A DNA stretch of 10,541 bases from DATBMY01 sp036554605 (lineage in GTDB: Bacteria; Acidobacteriota; Blastocatellia; UBA7656): the NCBI GenBank assembly GCA_036554605.1, contig DATBMY010000554.1, positions 1 through 10,541 of the forward strand, read 5' to 3'. The notes beneath the pieces were generated by a model. That model was not told where the DNA came from and searched no databases. It saw nothing but the letters and a program-made list of their open reading frames with translations. Every line of letters begins with the position of its first letter. Position 1 is the stretch's first letter. Shown here in pieces: positions 6,021 to 10,541 of the stretch. The translations under genes and the position numbers were made by a program.

Positions 6021-6049
6021 TTGATAATCCATAACCGGTCGGTTAGCAT
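6021..6049 (+). promoter_or_regulatory. Promoter for purL, with a dyad in its spacer
   Basis: TTGATA (6021-6026) and TAGCAT (6044-6049) are 17 bases apart. The start of transcription would be near 6056, giving a leader of about 40 bases. A 12-base dyad AACCGGTCGGTT (6033-6044) fills the second half of the spacer and could be an operator (inference). TATCGATT follows at 6049-6056; the same 8-mer also covers the end of the esterase -10 region at 5969-5976. Confidence 0.6.
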
Positions 6050-6095
6050 ATCGATTAATTTTTCCGTCCGCTACTGACCGGCAAGGCATACCTGT

Positions 6096-8390
6096 ATGAG
6101 CGAATCTGCAATCACACTCGAAACCGTAAAAAGCCATGGGCTGACCGCTGAAGAATATGATCGCATAATCGAGCTGCTGGGCCGCGAGCCGAGCTACACC
6201 GAGCTTGGCATCTTCTCGGTGATGTGGTCCGAGCATTGTTCTTATAAATCATCGAGGGTCCACCTGCGGCGGCTGCCGACGAAAGGCGAGGCCGTGCTTC
6301 AGGGGCCGGGCGAGAATGCCGGCATCATCGACATAGGCGGAGGGCTCGCGGCCGCATTCAAGATTGAATCGCACAATCACCCCTCGTTCATCGAGCCATA
6401 TCAAGGCGCGGCGACCGGCGTTGGCGGAATTCTGAGGGACGTCTTTACTATGGGCGCGCGACCGCTGGCGGCCATGAATTCGCTTCACTTCGGAAATCTA
6501 ACCGCGGATGAAGGGGCGTCGGACGAAGAGAAGGCCATAGTCGCGCGCAACCGCTCGATTATGGCGGGCGTCGTAAAGGGGATAGGCGATTACGGCAACG
6601 CGTTCGGCGTGCCTACGATTGGCGGCGAAGTGCGCTTCGCCGACTGCTACTCCAGCAACCCGCTGGTAAACGCCTTCACGCTCGGCATAATGCGAAAGGA
6701 CCACATCTTTTACGGCAAGGCGGCGGGGGTCGGCAACCCGGTCATATATGTCGGAGCAAAGACGGGCCGCGACGGGATACACGGCGCGACGATGGCGTCC
6801 GAAGAGTTCGGCGAAGAGGCGCAATCGAAGCGGCCGACGGTGCAGGTCGGCGACCCGTTTCTTGAAAAGCTCTTGCTTGAAGCATGCCTGGAAGCCATGC
6901 GCGCCGGAGCAATAGTCGGCATACAGGACATGGGCGCGGCCGGGCTGACAAGCTCAAGCTCCGAGATGGGCGCGCGCGCGGGCAACGGAATAGAGATAGA
7001 CGTCGATCTGGTCCCGCAGCGCGAGACCGGCATGACCGCCTACGAGATAATGCTGTCGGAATCGCAGGAGCGGATGCTCATCGTAGCCAAATCGGGGCGC
7101 GCGCGCGAAGTCGTCGACATATTCAAGAAGTGGGAGCTGGATGCCGTTGTCATCGGCCGGGTCACCGACGACGGAAGGCTTCGGGTCAAGCAGCGCGGGC
7201 GCGTTATGGCCAATATACCGAACACCGCGCTCACCCAGGAAGCGCCGGTCTATAACCGCCCGTTAAGTGAGCCGGAGTCGCCGCGCGCAATAGAGGTGAG
7301 CCAGGCAGAAGAGAGCGCGGCCGAGCTGGACGCGACCTTTATGAAGATCATCGGCGACCCGATGATCGCGTCGAAAGAGTGGGTATATCGCCAGTACGAC
7401 CACATGGTGCGGACCAATACCGTAGTAACGCCCGGGTCTGATGCCGCGATCATAAGGATAAAAGAGACGCGGCGGGCGCTTGCGATGACGCTCGATTCAA
7501 ACGCGCGCTACTGCCGGGTCGACCCGCGCGCGGGGGCCCGGCTCGTTATAGCCGAAGCGTGCCGCAATCTGGTGGCGAGCGGGGCGCGCCCCGTGGCGCT
7601 CACGAACTGCTTGAATTTCGCATCGCCCGAGAGGCCGGAAATCATGTGGCAGTTCAGCGAAGTTATCGACGGGATGGCCGAAGCCTGCGCGGCGTTCGGG
7701 ACTCCGGTTACCGGGGGCAACGTCAGCTTCTATAACGAGACCGAAGGACGCGGCATATACCCGACGCCTGTGATCGGAATGGTTGGAATAGTCGAGGACC
7801 TGCGCCACATAACAACGCAATGGTTCAAAGACGAGGGTCACGTAATAGTATTGCTCGGAGCGACGGGCGACGATCTTGGCGCGAGCCAGTACGCGCTTGC
7901 GACCAGGGGCCGGCTCGAAGGTGGAGTCCCGCGACTCGATCTTGAAACGGAGCGCCGGGTACAGGAAGTCTGTCTGAAGGCGATTCAAACCGGGCTGGTA
8001 GAGTCGGCGCATGATTGCTCGGACGGGGGCCTGGCGGCGGCGATTGCCGAGAGCGCTTTTTCGAGTTATCGCCGACAGGCCGTGGGCTGCGAAGTGAATC
8101 TGGAAGGGAGCGCGCCGGCGGCCGCATTGTTATTCGCCGAAACCCCGTCGCGAATAGTTCTTTCCGCAAGGGAAGCAAGCGCGGGCGATATATTAAAGCT
8201 GGCGAAAGAGCATACGGTACCGGCGGCGGTTATAGGCCGTACCGCGGGCGACCGGTTGATTATAAAGGTCAAAGGCGAGCTGGTTATCGATCGAGCGGTG
8301 TCGGAAGTGGAAGAGGTCTGGCGCGGCGTGTTGCCGCGGGCGCTTGAGACCGCATCGTTGATTGCTGCGGAAGAGAGTCATACCGGCTGA
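6096..8390 (+). CDS. purL: Phosphoribosylformylglycinamidine synthase subunit PurL (small type)
   Basis: 764 residues, the size of the small PurL used with separate PurS and PurQ. It binds FGAR and ATP and uses ammonia from PurQ to make FGAM, step four of IMP synthesis, in the cytoplasm. Visible family blocks: WSEHCSYKSS at 44-53 with the likely catalytic His47, the FKIESHNHPS block at 88-97 with the metal-binding E91, and GATGVGGILRD at 105-115. In the second AIRS-like half are TGGNVS at 539-544 and HDCSDGGLAAA from 639. The two-domain repeat is complete with no frameshift. The ATG at 6096 has only AAGG (6083-6086) as a weak ribosome binding site, and the protein starts at the expected place. 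It has its own promoter, separate from purB-S-Q. Its TGA shares one base with the ATG of the next gene (TGATG), suggesting translational coupling. Confidence 0.97.
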   Translation: MSESAITLETVKSHGLTAEEYDRIIELLGREPSYTELGIFSVMWSEHCSYKSSRVHLRRLPTKGEAVLQGPGENAGIIDIGGGLAAAFKIESHNHPSFIEPYQGAATGVGGILRDVFTMGARPLAAMNSLHFGNLTADEGASDEEKAIVARNRSIMAGVVKGIGDYGNAFGVPTIGGEVRFADCYSSNPLVNAFTLGIMRKDHIFYGKAAGVGNPVIYVGAKTGRDGIHGATMASEEFGEEAQSKRPTVQVGDPFLEKLLLEACLEAMRAGAIVGIQDMGAAGLTSSSSEMGARAGNGIEIDVDLVPQRETGMTAYEIMLSESQERMLIVAKSGRAREVVDIFKKWELDAVVIGRVTDDGRLRVKQRGRVMANIPNTALTQEAPVYNRPLSEPESPRAIEVSQAEESAAELDATFMKIIGDPMIASKEWVYRQYDHMVRTNTVVTPGSDAAIIRIKETRRALAMTLDSNARYCRVDPRAGARLVIAEACRNLVASGARPVALTNCLNFASPERPEIMWQFSEVIDGMAEACAAFGTPVTGGNVSFYNETEGRGIYPTPVIGMVGIVEDLRHITTQWFKDEGHVIVLLGATGDDLGASQYALATRGRLEGGVPRLDLETERRVQEVCLKAIQTGLVESAHDCSDGGLAAAIAESAFSSYRRQAVGCEVNLEGSAPAAALLFAETPSRIVLSAREASAGDILKLAKEHTVPAAVIGRTAGDRLIIKVKGELVIDRAVSEVEEVWRGVLPRALETASLIAAEESHTG

Positions 8391-8779
8391 TGGAAGAAGA
8401 GGACATACGTCAATTTGATAAGCAGAAGTATTTGAATCTGGAGACCTACCGAAAGAGCGGCGCGGGCGTTAAGACGCCGGTATGGTTTGCGAGGCAAGGC
8501 GGTGCTTTTTACGCCTATTCGCTCGCGAATGCCGGAAAGGTAAAGCGGATACGAAACAACCCGCGGGTGCGCATAGTGCCGTGCGATGTCAGGGGAAACC
8601 CTAAAGGCAGATGGGTGGACGGGGCCGCGACGGTGCTTTACGGGAGCGATGCGGAGCCAGGACAGCGCATGCTTAGAGAGAAGTATGGTTGGATGAAGCG
8701 TCTGGGCGACTTAATAGGGAAGATCAGGAAGAAGCAGTATGCGGTTCTAGAGATAAGGCTCGACGAATCGCGCCGGTAA
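8390..8779 (+). CDS. PPOX-class (pyridoxamine-phosphate-oxidase-fold) protein, F420-type, Rv2061-like
   Basis: 129 residues, typical of small split-barrel flavin or F420 binding proteins. The segments KYLNLETYRKSG, VKTPVWFAR, a GGAFYAYSLANAGKVKRIR block at 38-55, NPRVRIVPCDVRGNP at 57-71 and VDGAATVL at 77-84 match the PPOX-class F420-dependent oxidoreductases of the Rv2061 type. These are dimers whose barrel interface binds a deazaflavin or flavin; most have no known physiological substrate. The assignment to F420 rather than FMN is by family resemblance only. The ATG overlaps the purL stop by one base (TGATG) and has no strong ribosome binding site of its own, so it is probably made by reinitiation on the purL message. 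The link to purine synthesis is unexplained. Its stop is one base from the recognisable end of a transposase remnant on the other strand. Confidence 0.82.
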   Translation: MEEEDIRQFDKQKYLNLETYRKSGAGVKTPVWFARQGGAFYAYSLANAGKVKRIRNNPRVRIVPCDVRGNPKGRWVDGAATVLYGSDAEPGQRMLREKYGWMKRLGDLIGKIRKKQYAVLEIRLDESRR

Positions 8780-8780
8780 A

Positions 8781-9049
8781 CCGCAGTTCCAAATCCACTC
8801 GGTAATTTTGGTGCTGTATCCGCTCTTTTCTAGGGTCGTACTGCGCCTCCACTTCATCTGTGAACGGCGTCTTCCACAGCAACTCCCCCATCGCTCCCAA
8901 GGAGTTTTTCATTTCAGTGAGCCGAATTCATAGTAATAGACCTGCCATTCAGCCAACTGCGTCTCCAAGTTTGGACTCATAAGATCAACCGTTGACCAGA
9001 ACTCCTCAAGGTCTGTTTTCTGGGAGCGTTCGACCTTACTTGATCCCAT
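8781..9049 (-). pseudogene. Decayed C-terminal remnant of an IS481-like DDE transposase
   Basis: Minus-strand reading gives KVERSQKTDLEEFW and then LAEWQVYYYEF, which match the end of the integrase catalytic core in IS481-type transposases; the glutamate of KVERS would be the E of the DDE triad. The text continues as SLK, a TGA (8909-8911), then KTPWERW, where a motif like SLGGKTPWERW is expected, so the TGA is probably a nonsense change from GGA. After W the frame shifts at a run of five G (8885-8889). The next frame reads ELLWKTPFTDEVEAQYDPRK and on through ERIQHQNYRVDLELR, the usual IS481 C-terminus. Everything upstream of the E is missing, though LMEYGIK just before it (minus strand, about 9041-9061) may be a further scrap. 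No terminal inverted repeats are identifiable. It marks an old insertion between the PPOX gene and the RNA methyltransferase. Confidence 0.75.
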
Positions 9050-9080
9050 ATTCCATCAACGATCGAGGCTGAGGGGAATG

Positions 9081-9110
9081 TTGTTTTAATTTATTGGACT
9101 GGAGTATAAT
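9081..9110 (+). promoter_or_regulatory. Promoter for the RNA methyltransferase, with a dyad centred on its -10 box
   Basis: A perfect TATAAT (9105-9110) has TTGTTT (9081-9086, weak -35) 18 bases upstream. The -10 lies at the centre of a dyad, GGACTGG (9096-9102) and CCAGTCC (9112-9118), extendable by one T-A pair and one wobble at 9094-9120. Such symmetry around a -10 box suggests a repressor site, or alternatively a relic of an insertion sequence end. Transcription from near 9117 gives a leader of about 100 bases. Confidence 0.5.
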
Positions 9111-9119
9111 GCCAGTCCG

Positions 9120-9158
9120 ATTCGGTTTAGCCGAATATTTGTTCAAAGCAAATTGCTT
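9120..9158 (+). repeat. Small hairpins in the methyltransferase leader
   Basis: ATTCGG (9120-9125) pairs with CCGAAT (9131-9136) around a 5-base loop, and AAGC (9146-9149) pairs with GCTT (9155-9158). Both lie in the A/T-rich leader (9119-9210) between promoter and start codon. No known riboswitch pattern is recognised. The second half (about 9160-9200) shows nothing further. Confidence 0.4.
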
Positions 9159-9210
9159 ATCCAAGACAAATGAAAATATCTTCAAATATCTCTAACCATC
9201 CGGTTCAGCT

Positions 9211-9217
9211 AAAGGAG
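9211..9217 (+). promoter_or_regulatory. Strong ribosome binding site unusually close to the methyltransferase ATG
   Basis: AAAGGAG at 9211-9217 is a near-perfect Shine-Dalgarno sequence but leaves one base before the ATG at 9219. It is ideally placed (eight bases) for a second ATG at 9226 in another frame, which opens a 15-codon reading frame (MKQQPVFGNWKSLPF). The effective start is therefore uncertain. Confidence 0.55.
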
Positions 9218-9218
9218 T

Positions 9219-10040
9219 ATGAGCGATGAAGCAACAGCCGGTTTTCGGCAATTGGAAATCGCTCCCGTTTTAGCGAAGATCAAGAAACTCCATTACGATC
9301 GCGGCTATCGCGACAATAATAGACTGTTCTTCGCCGAAGGAATACGCAACTTCGTTTCAGCAGTCGATTGCGGCTTCTCGATAGATGCCCTGCTATACTG
9401 CGAGAAACTTCTTACATCTCCCATCGCCAGAAAGATGGTGCGCAGGTTGAAACGAGCCGGGGTCCCATTCGCGCGCGTTTCTCCAGAACAGTTTCGACAG
9501 GTTTCCCAGACCGAACGCGCATCTGGCGTTGGAGCGATACTTCGCCAACACGCCCAACGGCTCGATCAGACCAGTCCCAACGAAAGCATATGTTGGGTTG
9601 CGCTCAGCCGAATCCGGTCGCTTGGAAATCTGGGATCGCTGATGCGAACATCCAAAGCCGTCGGCGCCGCGGGGTTTATCTTCGTCGGAGACTGCATAGA
9701 TCCTTACGATCCGAATGTAGTCCGAGCGACGATGGGAGCAATATTCAGCCAGAGGATAGTGAGAACAAATGCCGAACAGTTCCGGCACTGGATAAAGTCG
9801 CACAACCTACAGGTAGTCGGGGCTTCTCCCGATGGACAATTGAATTACGACCAGATTTGTTACGCACGCCCTACGATACTTCTACTGGGGAATGAGCGAA
9901 CAGGTCTGACCGAAGGCGAGCGGTTAATATGCAGAGAGATCGTTCGCATCCCAATGAAAGCAGGCATGGATTCGCTCAACGTCGCCGTAGCGGGCAGCCT
10001 GCTTCTATATGAAGTTTTTCGATCATCGCTTCGTCAGTAA
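9219..10040 (+). CDS. SpoU/TrmH-family RNA 2'-O-methyltransferase
   Basis: 273 residues with an N-terminal substrate-binding domain (about 14-110; KIKKLHYDRGYRDNNRLFFA, then an EG turn) and a C-terminal SPOUT knot domain. The three SpoU motifs are present: motif 1 SLGNLGSLMRTSKAVGA with N137 and R143; motif 2 LLLGNERTGL with E226; motif 3 IPMKAGMDSLNVAVAGS with S252 and N254. It should transfer a methyl group from S-adenosylmethionine to a ribose 2'-OH in rRNA or tRNA; the exact site cannot be told. Motif 2 has Arg where Gly is common (GNEGxGL). Composition is visibly less GC-rich and codon use more mixed than in the purine genes, and it lies beside an IS remnant, so it may have been acquired (inference). 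The ATG at 9219 is only one base after its ribosome binding site; TTG at codon 12 is the only plausible in-frame alternative before the domain. tRNA-Pro follows on the same strand with its own promoter. Confidence 0.9.
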   Translation: MSDEATAGFRQLEIAPVLAKIKKLHYDRGYRDNNRLFFAEGIRNFVSAVDCGFSIDALLYCEKLLTSPIARKMVRRLKRAGVPFARVSPEQFRQVSQTERASGVGAILRQHAQRLDQTSPNESICWVALSRIRSLGNLGSLMRTSKAVGAAGFIFVGDCIDPYDPNVVRATMGAIFSQRIVRTNAEQFRHWIKSHNLQVVGASPDGQLNYDQICYARPTILLLGNERTGLTEGERLICREIVRIPMKAGMDSLNVAVAGSLLLYEVFRSSLRQ

Positions 10041-10058
10041 CAACCGGTGAATATATTG

Positions 10059-10087
10059 AAAGGATATCTATGAATCGGACATTTTAG
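10059..10087 (+). other. Five-codon reading frame with a good ribosome binding site
   Basis: AAAGGA (10059-10064) stands five bases before an ATG at 10070, but the frame reads only MNRTF and stops at 10085-10087. It starts 19 bases after the methyltransferase stop. It could be the stump of a lost downstream gene or chance. The remaining spacer up to the tRNA-Pro promoter shows no other coding frame. Confidence 0.25.
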
Positions 10088-10162
10088 GCTGCTCGTGGCG
10101 CGCTCTTAGCCTGTACTCCGAACTTTATCCACTCATTACTGACCGATTGCGAAGAGCCTGCT

Positions 10163-10192
10163 TTGACAATAGAGTCATTAAGCAGGTATCAT
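10163..10192 (+). promoter_or_regulatory. Promoter for tRNA-Pro
   Basis: A perfect TTGACA (10163-10168) and TATCAT (10187-10192, five of six) are 18 bases apart. Transcription would start near 10200, about eight bases before the tRNA 5' end. This is the best promoter match in the window, as expected for a stable RNA gene. Confidence 0.75.
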
Positions 10193-10207
10193 ACAGCTTC
10201 GTCAAAA

Positions 10208-10281
<74 letters not shown>

Positions 10282-10310
10282 CTTTCAAATCCCATAAACA
10301 CTTCGACTTA

Positions 10311-10342
10311 GAGGGAGCAATAAAAAGCTCCCTTTCGTGTTT
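10311..10342 (+). terminator. Terminator-like hairpin after tRNA-Pro
   Basis: AGGGAGC (10312-10318) pairs perfectly with GCTCCCT (10327-10333) around an A-rich 8-base loop, followed by TTTCGTGTTT. The stem is strong and the tail moderately T-rich, so a rho-independent terminator about 30 bases after the mature tRNA end is likely. Confidence 0.55.
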
Positions 10343-10352
10343 ATAGTCAAAA

Positions 10353-10372
10353 GGGCGCATACAGGGGCGCAT
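10353..10372 (+). repeat. Short direct repeat GGGCGCAT downstream of tRNA-Pro
   Basis: GGGCGCAT occurs at 10353-10360 and 10365-10372, twelve bases apart start to start. It lies just past the terminator-like hairpin. Short repeats after tRNA genes are sometimes recombinase arm sites, but no integrase gene is in view. The rest of the right edge (10373-10475) shows no gene, RNA or strong repeat. Confidence 0.3.
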
Positions 10373-10475
10373 TCGATTCTGGATTTGCCTTGTCCCTCTC
10401 AAAACTCCGCTCCGAACGCAGTGAATAAAGAATAACTAGCGCCGAAGATTTTACCGCGAATCCTTTCAGAAGCCA

Positions 10476-10541
10476 ATGGCTCGCTCAAGAAGAAATTACT
10501 CTAGTGAAATTGACAAATCGCGTTCATCGGAAGTAGATTCT
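10476..10541 (+). CDS. Possible start of an unrecognised gene (partial)
   Basis: From the ATG at 10476 a frame stays open for 22 codons to the window edge, beginning MARSRRNYSSEIDKSR: basic at first, then Ser-rich with acidic residues. There is only a weak AGAAG (10469-10473) ahead of it and no clear promoter. I do not recognise the protein. An open frame this short may be chance; sequence beyond the edge is needed. Confidence 0.2.
   Translation, partial: MARSRRNYSSEIDKSRSSEVDS

Noticed and set aside
5937..6095. Purine riboswitch upstream of purL
   Set aside because: The leader from the proposed start near 6056 is only about 40 bases and contains no recognisable purine aptamer fold.
8724..8912. 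Minus-strand 62-residue frame starting MKNSLGAMGELL as a small gene
   Set aside because: Its first residues are the out-of-frame reading of a transposase motif and its end is antisense of the PPOX gene. It is explained better as part of the IS481-like pseudogene.

Overview
The window reads as ordinary chromosome from a moderately GC-rich bacterium that tolerates many AUA codons. The three-subunit FGAM synthase (PurS, PurQ and the small PurL), a WalJ/YycJ-type nuclease, a PPOX-class F420-type oxidoreductase and a tRNA-Leu placed just ahead of what looks like tig together suggest Acidobacteriota, perhaps Blastocatellia. That placement is a judgement from memory of gene order and style, not a computed assignment.

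Layout. Minus strand, left edge: tRNA-Leu(UAG), a heptamer-built inverted repeat, then the first codons of a probable trigger factor running off the window. Plus strand, 356 to 5034: an M16 zinc peptidase, a WalJ/YycJ-like metallo-hydrolase, purB, purS and purQ, plausibly one transcription unit. An envelope-anchored putative esterase lies on the minus strand (4989-5936) and overlaps the end of purQ tail to tail. A compact divergent promoter region (about 5937-6095) then drives the esterase leftward and purL rightward. purL is followed, with a one-base stop/start overlap, by a small PPOX-fold protein. Next come a decayed 3' remnant of an IS481-like transposase (minus, 8781-9049), a structured promoter/leader, an SpoU/TrmH-type RNA methyltransferase with less GC-rich composition, tRNA-Pro(CGG) with its own strong promoter and a terminator-like hairpin, and a gene-poor right edge.

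How the genes work together. PurS, PurQ and PurL form the FGAR amidotransferase (step 4 of IMP synthesis). PurB acts later in the same pathway and again in AMP synthesis. The M16 peptidase and WalJ-like protein share the purB-S-Q unit only by position.

Most unusual signal. Three successive spacers in the M16-walJ-purB-purS unit, plus the tRNA-Leu/tig spacer, consist largely of inverted repeats whose arms are degenerate tandem 7-bp units (for example GATGAGG, ATTGAGG, GCTGAGG; or GATCAGG, GGTCGGG, AATCAGG). In the three operon spacers the right arm ends one to five bases before the next start codon, and no Shine-Dalgarno sequence is visible. One left arm has been read into purB and supplies its last 14 residues. 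The architecture resembles the heptameric STRR repeats known in cyanobacteria, but as paired arms between co-transcribed genes.
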